From: Paenibacillus hemerocallicola
GTDB lineage: Bacteria; Bacillota; Bacilli; Paenibacillales; NBRC-103111
Assembly (NCBI RefSeq): GCF_006265175.1
Contig: NZ_VDCQ01000002.1
Span: 124,001-188,000 of the forward strand
Direction of reading: 5' to 3'
DNA length: 64,000 bases
Positions 56,702-64,000 of the stretch are shown in pieces; within the stretch, counting starts at the first letter, position 1, and the number at the start of each line of letters is the position of its first letter. The position numbers were made by a program, and so were the translations under genes. Below the pieces are notes generated by a model that made no database searches, was not told where the DNA came from, and saw only the letters and a program-made list of their open reading frames with translations.

Positions 56702-57632
56702 AGGCAGCTCCTCTCCCCCAATATCTCTTCGCCAGGCAAAATTCGTTCGCCAGCTTCCCTTCGTATAGCCGAACCGTCGTCACGACGCTTCCGGAATCCG
56801 GGGAATGAATCATCCGATTGTCCCCCGCATAAATGCCCACGTGGTGAACGCGCCCCTCTCCCTCCTCGGCTGCAAAGAAGAGCAGATCCCCGGGCTCCAG
56901 ACGTTCCCGGGCGATTGTCTCCCCCTCCAGCGCTTGGTCGGAAGCGTCCCTGGGAATCGGAATGCCTCGCGACCTGTGCATCATGTAAGCGAATCCGGAG
57001 CAGTCGAAGCCGAAGGAGGATAGCCCTCCCCACAAATACGGAAGTCCGTCAAACCGGGCTGCCTGCTCCGCTATGCTTCTCCCCTCATGGACCGGAACCG
57101 GATCGTCGTTCGCGAAGGACTTGATTCTCGCCTCATTCCGGTCCAACACTCCCGCTCCGAGCGGCGTATCCACCCGTATCGAATCGGCCGTCACTTCCGA
57201 CACCCGGAGTCGGGTTAAATAGCCGAGCGTAAGCTTCGTCCTCCCTACGGTCAACGTTGCCCGTTTTGCCGTTATCTCCGCCTCCGCCCGTTCCGCTCGG
57301 GCGGTCCCGACTTGCAGCTCGGCAAGCTGACGCCTCGGAATCCAGCCGGGATAGCCAAGACCATTTTTCGACGTCGTTTGCTCGGGAATGCAAATGTGCG
57401 CCCAATCGCCCCATTCTTCCGTTACGAGCACTTCCGTACCGAACAGCGCCTGGGTTTGCAATCGATTGTCGTCCGATAAATTCAGCTTGTCCGGAACGGT
57501 CAACCCTCCAAGCCAGCCGCCGATGTCCGCCGGATTGCGCAAAGCCGCTTCATCCAGCGCTCTTGGCGACTCCGGCGACGTCCACACGCAGCCTACCGCC
57601 ACCGAAATCTGCATCCTGGCGAGCACGCTCAT
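56691..57632 (-). CDS. ykfC: YkfC-like NlpC/P60 murein-peptide endopeptidase
   Basis: A 313-residue cysteine peptidase. Two SH3-like domains (about 35-170) precede an NlpC/P60 domain with the nucleophile Cys in FGFDCSGFAYMM, His in RVHHVGIY and a third polar residue in MIHSP. No signal peptide is apparent. B. subtilis YkfC cuts gamma-D-glutamyl-L-lysine/meso-DAP bonds in free murein peptides that start with L-Ala. GGAGG precedes the ATG, which overlaps the epimerase stop (ATGA). Position next to a YkfB homologue, as in B. subtilis, supports the call. Confidence 0.92.
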   Translation of the reverse strand: MSVLARMQISVAVGCVWTSPESPRALDEAALRNPADIGGWLGGLTVPDKLNLSDDNRLQTQALFGTEVLVTEEWGDWAHICIPEQTTSKNGLGYPGWIPRRQLAELQVGTARAERAEAEITAKRATLTVGRTKLTLGYLTRLRVSEVTADSIRVDTPLGAGVLDRNEARIKSFANDDPVPVHEGRSIAEQAARFDGLPYLWGGLSSFGFDCSGFAYMMHRSRGIPIPRDASDQALEGETIARERLEPGDLLFFAAEEGEGRVHHVGIYAGDNRMIHSPDSGSVVTTVRLYEGKLANEFCLAKRYWGRGAAYAG

Positions 57633-58729
57633 CGTCCGGCCTCCATGCGATACGGCGTTACGTCGAGGATCCCCAATCCCGGCGCTTGCGGAAACGTCAT
57701 AACCGGCCCGTCGTACCGGACCCCGCCCAAGACGGTATCATGAAGCAGCATCAGCGGAGCATCGAGATCCACACGCGTAATGTTCTTTTTGCTTGCCGCA
57801 AAGTGCGCCGCCGCCGTGACCGCCACGCGGGATTCGATCATGCTGCCCACCATGCAGGCGATGCCGAACTCCTCGGCCATCTGGTTGATCGCTTGAGCTT
57901 TATAGATGCCGCCCGACTTCATCAGCTTGATATTCAGCATGTCGGCCGCACGGCGCCGGATAATTTCGAATGCCTGAAGCGGAGAGAACATGCTCTCGTC
58001 GGCCATGATCGGCGTGTCCACCGCGTCGGTCACCCGTTTCAGGCCGTCGATGTCAAACGCTTTTACCGGCTGCTCCACCAGCTCGATGTCGAGCCCCATA
58101 TCCTCCATCCGGCGAATCGAACGGATTGCTTCCTTGGGCTGCCAGCCTTGATTCGCATCGACCCGGATTTTGATGTCGTTCCCAACGCGCCTGCGAACTT
58201 CCCGGATTCTCTCGATATCCGTCTCGATCGAATCTTTGCCCGCCTTTATTTTCAACACCGTAAATCCCGCATTCGCATAGGAGGACGCATCCTCCCCCAT
58301 CTCCTCGGGCGAATTGACGCTAACCGTAAAATCCGTCTCGAGCTTGTCCCGATACCCTCCGAGAAACCGATACAGCGGCAAACCGCCGATTTGGCTCACC
58401 AAATCGTAAATCGCCATATCGACGGCCGCTTTGGCGCTGCTTGCTCCAACGATCGATTGATGGACGGCTTGCAGCAGCCGCTCGTAGGCCAGCACGTTTT
58501 GTCCGATCAAGAGCGGGGCGAACGTACGGGCAATCGCGGCCTCGATACTTTCCAAGCTCTCTCCGGTAATGACGAGCGTGGGAGGGGCTTCCCCCCACCC
58601 CGCTCTCCCGTCGGCCAGCTCGATCCTGACCAAAACCGCTTCCGCCTCGTACACGGTACGCAGCGCCGTTTTGAACGGCTTGATCAGAGGGATCGCCTGG
58701 CGCCTGACCTCTATGTCGCGAATTTCCAT
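57629..58729 (-). CDS. ykfB: L-Ala-D/L-Glu epimerase
   Basis: A 366-residue enolase-superfamily enzyme, the same length as B. subtilis YkfB. It epimerises L-Ala-D-Glu from murein peptides to L-Ala-L-Glu. Active-site features: K-x-K pair in VLKIKAGKD, metal ligands in RVDANQGW, VEQPV and ADES, and Lys in NIKLMKSGG. GGAGGAGAC precedes the ATG. It is between the binding-protein gene (30 bp upstream) and YkfC (ATGA overlap), so the pathway is import, peptide cleavage and epimerisation. Confidence 0.95.
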   Translation of the reverse strand: MEIRDIEVRRQAIPLIKPFKTALRTVYEAEAVLVRIELADGRAGWGEAPPTLVITGESLESIEAAIARTFAPLLIGQNVLAYERLLQAVHQSIVGASSAKAAVDMAIYDLVSQIGGLPLYRFLGGYRDKLETDFTVSVNSPEEMGEDASSYANAGFTVLKIKAGKDSIETDIERIREVRRRVGNDIKIRVDANQGWQPKEAIRSIRRMEDMGLDIELVEQPVKAFDIDGLKRVTDAVDTPIMADESMFSPLQAFEIIRRRAADMLNIKLMKSGGIYKAQAINQMAEEFGIACMVGSMIESRVAVTAAAHFAASKKNITRVDLDAPLMLLHDTVLGGVRYDGPVMTFPQAPGLGILDVTPYRMEAGR

Positions 58730-58759
58730 CCTGCAGTCTCCTCCGTTAGTTAAGACGGC

Positions 58760-60070
58760 TTACTTGGCTTGCGGCTTGAACCATTTGTTCGCCGAAGCCT
58801 GAGTATCCTCCGCCACTTTCTCGACTGTCAGCTTGCCGATGTACATCCCCTGCAGCGAGTCCTCGAACGTCGTCTTCGTCGTCGGCGTGCCTTGGCTGAA
58901 ATTGGTCAGCAGCAAGTAGGGGGTACTGTTTTTCTCGCTAAGCGCAGCCATCTTCTTGAGCAGCGGATGCTGCGGCTCGACCCCTTTGATCGGGCTTACC
59001 CGGGTGAGCGTGTCGCTGAACAGCTGGCCGAACTTCTTCGATGCGACAAACTCGATAAACTTGACGGCTTGCTCTTGGTGCTTCGAGCTTTTGGCAATGC
59101 CGTAGGAGCCGTCTACCCATGTCGTAATTTGCGCAGGCTCGCCTTTTTTGGCCGCAAAGCCCGGGATAAAGTCGATCGGGAAGGCGACTTTGTTCGCTTC
59201 GAACGTCTCCAGCCTATGGCTTCCGTTTATGTACATGGCCGCCTTGCCCGTATAGAACAACGCCTGCGCGTCTTTGTCCTCGATCGCGATGAAGTCTTTC
59301 GGGAAGAAAGCTTCGAGCTGCTTCATCCGGTTGATCGAATCGACGAATTTGGCATCCTTGAAGGTGGCGGACCCTTTGAGCAGCGATTGTACGTAGTCGT
59401 TGCCCCCGTAAGCGCTTGCACCGATAACCGTATGGGTCATGGACAGCAAATAGGCGGCTTTGCCGGATTGGGCGATCGGCGTAATGTTTTTCGCCTTCAG
59501 CGCTTCGCCCGTTTTCACGAACTCGTCCCATGTTTCGGGAACCTGCAGACCGTTATCCTCCAACAGCTTCTTGTTATAAAAAATGACCGCGTTGTTCAAC
59601 ATGAAAGGAATGCCGTATACTTTGCCGTCCCCGCCCCGCGCCGCGTCCAAATAACCCGCCGGAATATTCTCGATGCCCTTTGCCTTGTCGACAGGGGTCA
59701 AGTAATTGGCATCCGCAAGCGCTTTGGCGCCGTCGTAAGGCCGCAGCTGCACGATGTCGACGCCCGTGCCCGATTGGAGCGCGTTCGTCACGATCGTGTT
59801 GTACTCCGTCGATTTGAACGGCTTGAATTCGATCTTGATATCCGGATTGTCCTTCTCGAACTCCGCGATTATTTTGGCGTAGCCGTCTTTGTCTTCCGGC
59901 CTCCAGCTGTACATCACGAGCTTCACAGGATCACCCTTCGGCTTCGCGACATCGCCGCTTCCGCCGGTTTTGGCGTCACCCCCATTGGTAGCGCTTCCAT
60001 TTCCGCACGCACTGACAATCGCCATCGTCAAAGCCAGCATCGACCCCGCAATTAACTTGCTTCTCTTCAT
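58760..60070 (-). CDS. CUT1 solute-binding lipoprotein heading the murein-recycling operon
   Basis: A 436-residue family 1 binding lipoprotein with a signal peptide and lipobox (AIVSACG), a Gly/Asn linker, and a MalE-like domain (KVYGIPFMLNNAVIFYNKKL). It is the first gene of an operon with YkfB, YkfC, two permeases, HAD and MurQ. The company points to a murein-derived ligand (MurNAc, muropeptide or a cell-wall disaccharide), by inference. AAAGGAG precedes the ATG. Confidence 0.94.
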   Translation of the reverse strand: MKRSKLIAGSMLALTMAIVSACGNGSATNGGDAKTGGSGDVAKPKGDPVKLVMYSWRPEDKDGYAKIIAEFEKDNPDIKIEFKPFKSTEYNTIVTNALQSGTGVDIVQLRPYDGAKALADANYLTPVDKAKGIENIPAGYLDAARGGDGKVYGIPFMLNNAVIFYNKKLLEDNGLQVPETWDEFVKTGEALKAKNITPIAQSGKAAYLLSMTHTVIGASAYGGNDYVQSLLKGSATFKDAKFVDSINRMKQLEAFFPKDFIAIEDKDAQALFYTGKAAMYINGSHRLETFEANKVAFPIDFIPGFAAKKGEPAQITTWVDGSYGIAKSSKHQEQAVKFIEFVASKKFGQLFSDTLTRVSPIKGVEPQHPLLKKMAALSEKNSTPYLLLTNFSQGTPTTKTTFEDSLQGMYIGKLTVEKVAEDTQASANKWFKPQAK

Positions 60071-60113
60071 CTCATCATGCTCCTTTATATGGATTTACAA
60101 TTTCTTAATAGTC

Positions 60114-60142
60114 AGTATATTGAATAAAATGTCGAAATGCAA
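60114..60142 (-). promoter_or_regulatory. Sigma-A promoter of the murein-recycling operon
   Basis: On the minus strand, TTGCAT (60137-60142), 17-bp spacer, TATACT (60114-60119), 44 bp before the start codon, in an AT-rich stretch. Confidence 0.7.
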
Positions 60143-60323
60143 TAATTTTTAAGAAATTTTATTTCAATTCTTTAATTCGGCATCTTCGCTTGGAGCGTTT
60201 TTCCGTTGAAGCGTTTAGCAAAGCGGAATAGCGAAGCGGAAGAGTGACAGCCAGCCTGATTCGAACCTCCGACCGCAACCCTATTTTTTTGCAAAAATAA
60301 CTACATAATTCGCATGCAGCTGC

Positions 60324-60466
60324 GCATGCAGTGAGCATGCAGTGAGCATGCTGTGAGCATGCTGTGTGCATGCTGTGTGCATGCAGTGAGCATGCAGTGA
60401 GCATGCTGTGAGCATGCTGTGTGCATGCTGTGTGCATGCTGTGTGCATGCAGTGAGCATGCTGTGT
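60324..60466. repeat. Tandem array of thirteen 11-bp GCATGC units
   Basis: Thirteen uninterrupted copies of GCATGCWGTGW. Units fall into three forms (GCATGCAGTGA, GCATGCTGTGA, GCATGCTGTGT), and the order A-A-Ta-Tt-Tt occurs twice in a row, a 55-bp higher-order period. Degenerate GCATGC units lie at both ends. 11 is not a multiple of 3, so the Cys/His-rich reading frame on the minus strand is not a gene. Each unit is about one helical turn. Confidence 0.95.
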
Positions 60467-60491
60467 GCATGCATCGCATGATCGATAAAGG

Positions 60492-60726
60492 TTGGCCGCC
60501 TTTGCCGGCGCTCGCGAGACTGCGAATCAAAATAGCGGAACTGGCGTATGTTATTTATCCGAAAAGCGGTGTCGACAGTAAACTAACGGAAAACCATTCC
60601 TCTATTACGCGGATCACCACCCGTTTTCACCCCGTGAGATCGAAATAACGGAAGCTTGTGCCGCTATATTCAGGAGTGTAACGAAATTCGAGACAATAGC
60701 GGAAGCCTATGCCGCTATTTACAGAC
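60492..60726 (+). repeat. Dispersed palindromic intergenic repeat, copy 2
   Basis: Matches 23948-24178 in the opposite orientation over about 230 bp, including GCGAATC, AATAGCGGAACTGGCGTATG, GTGTCGACA and CAGGAGTG. It holds four palindromic units (starting near 60531, 60582, 60644 and 60695) of the type AATAGCGGAAGCCTATGCCG followed by CTATT. Confidence 0.75.
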
Positions 60727-60791
60727 AACGGGTTGCTCGCGCCCGCCAAAACGCCTCCAGATTGTTTGCGGAGTGTGCGGTCGTAGAAAAG

Positions 60792-60818
60792 AAAAAGCTG
60801 AACCGCAAGCGGTTCAGC
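60792..60818 (-). terminator. Rho-independent terminator of the right-edge sensor gene
   Basis: On the minus strand, a perfect 10-bp stem GCTGAACCGC / GCGGTTCAGC with a 2-base loop (TT), then TTTTTC. It lies about 160 bp past the stop; the gap 60819-60980 shows nothing else. Confidence 0.85.
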
Positions 60819-60980
60819 AATATCGGAACATCACCTGGCAGGAGCCGGGCGCGGAGGTCGGGTGCTGCGTTCCGTAAAATAGAGTGCCTGAGATACAAGC
60901 AAGACGTCTTCGGATATGAGCGGTTTACATCCCCTATTCCCGCCATCAACGATTCTTTTGGAAAAGCGTTAACATCAGCA

Positions 60981-63900
60981 TCAGCTAAGTGCCGCCTTCC
61001 TCGCTTTCGGTTTCGGAATGCGAAATGAAATCGAAGTCCCGGCGCCCGGCTCGCTATGGACGGACAAGCCGTCGCCGTACTGCTGCTTCAGTCTCCGATG
61101 CGTGTTGAGCAGTCCGATTCCCCGGCCGCTCCGCCGTTCGCCGTCCAGCAACCCGCGCACCTGCTCCTCCTCTATGCCGGCCCCGTCATCCGAGATCGTC
61201 ACGGTCGAATAGTCGCCGTCATCGGCAATACGAATCCGCACGGTCCCTCCTTCGAATTTGCTCAGTATGCCGTGCTTGACGGCATTCTCCACCAGCGGCT
61301 GTATGGTGAGCGGGGGCAGCTGCAGCCCATGGTTCGGCTCTAATTCCCAGACGACGTTCAGCCTTTCCTCGAACCGCTCCTTTTCGATGTACAGGTAAGA
61401 ACGGACCAGCGTTAGCTCGTGCTCGAGCGGGACCAGCCGTTCGGAGTTCCAGAAATCGAAGCTGATCCGCAAATAAGTGCTGAACGCTTCGACCAGCTCG
61501 TTCATTTTGGCCGTATCGATATCGCCCAGAGCCATGATCGAATTCAGCGTGTTGAACAAAAAGTGCGGCTGGATTTGGGCCTGCAAATAAGCCGCCTCCA
61601 TCCTCAGCCGTTCGCCGACAGACTGCTTCAGGCTGGTCAATGCCCGCACCCGGTATTTCAATTCCATGGCGTCAGCCGGCTTCGTCACGTAGTCGTTCGC
61701 TCCGGACAAAAATCCGGAATATACGTCTTCGGGCTGGTTGCGCGCCGTCAGCAGCAATATCGGCAGCTCGGATATCGAGAACCGCCCCCGGACGATTCGC
61801 GTCAATTCATACCCGGACATTTGGGACATCATGACGTCGGCGATGAGCAGGTCCCATTGAGCGGCGTCCAGCAGCGCCACGGCTTCTTTGCCGGAAGTCG
61901 CCGTAGTGATGTCGTACCTCTCTGCGGACAGGATATTGCTCAATACTTTCAAATTAACCGGATCGTCGTCGACCGCCAATATTTTCGGGTTGCCGGAAGC
62001 GGGTGCTTCCCGCGAATCGCGCAGCGAGTCCGGTAACGGCGACACCGTCTCCGCGTCAATGACCAACGGTTCGCCGGGGACGGAATACGGGTCGGGCAGT
62101 TCCGTATCCGCAGCGTTATTAGGAATATCGGACAAAGGAAGCGTAAAGGTGAAAACCGAGCCTTGGCCCGGGGTCGAATATACCGTCAGCGTTCCTCCAT
62201 GCAGCTCCACCAGCTGCCTGCATATGTTCAGGCCGAGTCCGATGCCGCCGCCGGCCCCGATACCCGGAGCTCCTTGCTCGTACGGCAGGAACACGCGGGC
62301 TTGCGTCTCCTCGTCCATCCCGATTCCCGTATCCGATACGCGGATGGCCGCCCTTCCTTCCTCGATTTTGGCGGACACGGTTATCGTACCTTCATTCGTG
62401 AATTTGATCGCATTATGGAGCAGATTGAACAAAATTTGCACAAGCCTTTTCTCGTCGGCTACGACGCGGGGAAACGACGGGGCGATATCCATGCTGAGCC
62501 GGATCGGCTTCCCCTCGGTCAAATATCCGACCATATCGATAACGCCGGTACCGACGGACTGTACGCGCAAATGCTCCGTGTGAAGAAGAATCCGGTTCTC
62601 CTTCAGCTGCGACAAGTCGAGCAAATCGTTAAGCATGTAGGACATCCGGCGGCTGATCGTGACGAGCAGCTCCAAATCTTTCCGATTTTTCTCCTTCATC
62701 GTCCCCCGCTCGTCCGACGCCACGGTTTGCGCAATATTCATAATGCCGTGCAGCGGCGTTCGCAGCTCGTGGGACGTTTTGGCCAGAAATTCGTCCTTCA
62801 GCTTGTCCTCCTTCCGCAGACGCTCCGACAGCGCGGCATTTTGCTCGGCATTGCGGTAATATTGCTTGAACCAAAATGCGGAGAAGCCGACTACCGCCGC
62901 CACAGTGTCGAGCGGATAATACGGCCTGTCGTTGGAAACCACGTAGTTCAATATTCCCCAGACGATACTGGACAGGACGCTCGCGGCGGCCATTAGCAGA
63001 AAGAAGGCATCCTTGTAATGGCGGATCAGCATTTTGCCGATTACGAGGTTGATCATGACGGCCGGGAATACGACCGCGAACAAAAACAACTGGGTGCTGA
63101 GCAGTATCCACTCGTGAGGCGCGAGCAAGAGAAAGCCCGAGTACAGGGCGACGAACCAATAGTACCCTCGCCATTTATTCACGTCGCCGCCGTATTTGGG
63201 AAACAACTGCTTGGTGAGCAGCAGCATAAAAAACGTCATCCCCACATAGGAGAGCATCATCAGCTTGATCGACCAGGCAAAAGAGAGCGGGAACCAGATC
63301 AACAGCAGCGTATCGTCGTCCGCCGCGACCGACAAGGCCGAGAAGAGAAGCAGCGCAATCAAGATGACGATTGCTTTCTGCCTCCGGCTGATCAATAATA
63401 CGATGCCCGCATATAAGGCATGCAGCAGAAGAATGACGATCGTGATGAACTGAAAGCCGATCGAGTACATCCATTCGCTGTCGATGGCAGCCTGGGAGCC
63501 GAAACGGATCGAGTTGACGATACCGCCCTCCCTCGGATCGTCGAAGTTGGCGGCATGAACGATCAACTCGATTTCCCGGCGACCATCCGCCGCATAAGTG
63601 GCGATGTAGGAATTCGCTCTCGGCTTGTAATGCTCCTCGTCTTCCGCCGGCAGGCCGAAGCTGGACATTCTTTGCCCGTTCATGTATATAACCGACGAGG
63701 CCAAAATTTTTTGAATCCTAAAGCCGTACGGCTGCTCCAGACTCCCGTCGACTAAAATGCGCAGCCGGTAGGTGCCGTGTCCATAGGGGGATTGTCCCGG
63801 CATAGCATTCCGCCAGTCGCCCGGAACCTGAATGAACGCCGGTTGCGCCCCGGACGGCGGCCCTTCCTCTACGTCCCGGACGAACATTCCCGGATAAAAC

Positions 63901-64000
63901 TCCCATTCGCCGTCCAGCGTAATGGAGTGCTTGCCCTTGAAGTCCCATTCGCGCAAATCGAGCACGCCCCGCGATGCGTGAGGATGGTCCGGGGTCGCCT
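60981..64000 (-). CDS. Hybrid sensor with two kinase modules (paralogue, cut by window edge)
   Basis: Over 1000 residues. The frame is open to the window end and upstream codons continue the family pattern before VLDLREWDF, so the GTG at 63965 is not the true start. Visible parts: jelly-roll sensor (LDGEWEFYPG), seven helices, HisKA ([14 protein letters not shown]), HATPase (NLLHNAIKF; GLGLNI), receiver (AVDDDPVNLKVL; DLLIADVMMSQMSG), then a LytS-type kinase (QIQPHFLFNTLNSIMAL) and ATP-binding domain (PLVENAVKHGI). Domain order is the same as in the gene at 40099-43194. The receiver's phospho-Asp is present. The partner regulator is not visible. Confidence 0.88.
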   Translation of the reverse strand, partial: ATPDHPHASRGVLDLREWDFKGKHSITLDGEWEFYPGMFVRDVEEGPPSGAQPAFIQVPGDWRNAMPGQSPYGHGTYRLRILVDGSLEQPYGFRIQKILASSVIYMNGQRMSSFGLPAEDEEHYKPRANSYIATYAADGRREIELIVHAANFDDPREGGIVNSIRFGSQAAIDSEWMYSIGFQFITIVILLLHALYAGIVLLISRRQKAIVILIALLLFSALSVAADDDTLLLIWFPLSFAWSIKLMMLSYVGMTFFMLLLTKQLFPKYGGDVNKWRGYYWFVALYSGFLLLAPHEWILLSTQLFLFAVVFPAVMINLVIGKMLIRHYKDAFFLLMAAASVLSSIVWGILNYVVSNDRPYYPLDTVAAVVGFSAFWFKQYYRNAEQNAALSERLRKEDKLKDEFLAKTSHELRTPLHGIMNIAQTVASDERGTMKEKNRKDLELLVTISRRMSYMLNDLLDLSQLKENRILLHTEHLRVQSVGTGVIDMVGYLTEGKPIRLSMDIAPSFPRVVADEKRLVQILFNLLHNAIKFTNEGTITVSAKIEEGRAAIRVSDTGIGMDEETQARVFLPYEQGAPGIGAGGGIGLGLNICRQLVELHGGTLTVYSTPGQGSVFTFTLPLSDIPNNAADTELPDPYSVPGEPLVIDAETVSPLPDSLRDSREAPASGNPKILAVDDDPVNLKVLSNILSAERYDITTATSGKEAVALLDAAQWDLLIADVMMSQMSGYELTRIVRGRFSISELPILLLTARNQPEDVYSGFLSGANDYVTKPADAMELKYRVRALTSLKQSVGERLRMEAAYLQAQIQPHFLFNTLNSIMALGDIDTAKMNELVEAFSTYLRISFDFWNSERLVPLEHELTLVRSYLYIEKERFEERLNVVWELEPNHGLQLPPLTIQPLVENAVKHGILSKFEGGTVRIRIADDGDYSTVTISDDGAGIEEEQVRGLLDGERRSGRGIGLLNTHRRLKQQYGDGLSVHSEPGAGTSISFRIPKPKARKAALS

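Noticed and set aside
60324-60466. CRISPR array
   Set aside because: Units are contiguous 11-mers with no spacers, and there are no cas genes.
60159-60530. Minus-strand Cys/His-rich frame across the 11-bp array (looks like repeated HTACSLHAHS units)
   Set aside because: It arises from translating an 11-bp tandem repeat; it has no ribosome site and its sequence is fully explained by the repeat.

Overview
The window looks like chromosome from a Gram-positive member of the Paenibacillaceae (Paenibacillus or Cohnella type). The reasons are strong GGAGG-type ribosome binding sites with frequent GTG/TTG starts, sigma-A promoters, many AraC and YesM/YesN-type regulators, several CUT1 sugar ABC systems with lipoprotein binding proteins but no local ATPase, and a B. 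subtilis-like set of homologues (FumC, YkfB, YkfC, NiaP). The DNA is moderately GC-rich. I see no rRNA, tRNA, CRISPR array, prophage or insertion sequence.

Layout. 1-4.1 kb: tail of a sensor kinase, a SiaB-SiaC-SiaA phospho-switch, and an OmpR-type response regulator. 4.2-6.1 kb: fumC behind a promoter whose spacer is filled by a Fur box. 6.2-11.2 kb: two paralogous ABC exporters around a Gfo/Idh/MocA oxidoreductase. 11.5-15.5 kb: GH2 beta-galactosidase with a divergent AraC regulator. 15.5-23.8 kb: a glycan cluster (GH78 rhamnosidase-like, ceramidase-fold hydrolase, AraC, a GntR/solute-binding-protein fusion regulator, an orphan binding lipoprotein) with a shared 40-bp promoter element. 24.3-32.5 kb: galactonate dehydratase, YesN/YesM two-component pair and a CUT1 ABC transporter. 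32.6-38.8 kb: DapA-family aldolase, IclR regulator with palindromic operators, sialidase-fold protein, sulfatase and AraC regulator. 39-43.2 kb: REC-BTAD regulator and a large double-kinase hybrid sensor; a paralogous sensor runs off the right edge (61-64 kb). 43.5-47.2 kb: HD-GYP, H-NOX, hybrid kinase and receiver operon. 47.3-52.9 kb: glycosidase-like TIM-barrel protein, MutS-family ATPase with a small membrane protein, and NiaP-like transporter. 53.2-60.1 kb: a seven-gene operon joining a CUT1 sugar ABC transporter to murein-recycling enzymes (YkfB, YkfC, MurQ). 60.3-60.7 kb: an 11-bp tandem array and a dispersed palindromic repeat.

How it works together. The window is largely a carbohydrate-foraging and signalling region. 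Lipoprotein binding proteins capture oligosaccharides. The glycosidases, sulfatase and sialidase-like protein lack visible signal peptides, so degradation appears intracellular. Local AraC, GntR, IclR and two-component regulators control each cluster. The most interesting units are the murein-peptide/MurNAc ABC operon, the H-NOX to HD-GYP relay, the GntR-SBP fusion regulator with its orphan binding protein, and the matched 40-bp activator element at two promoters.
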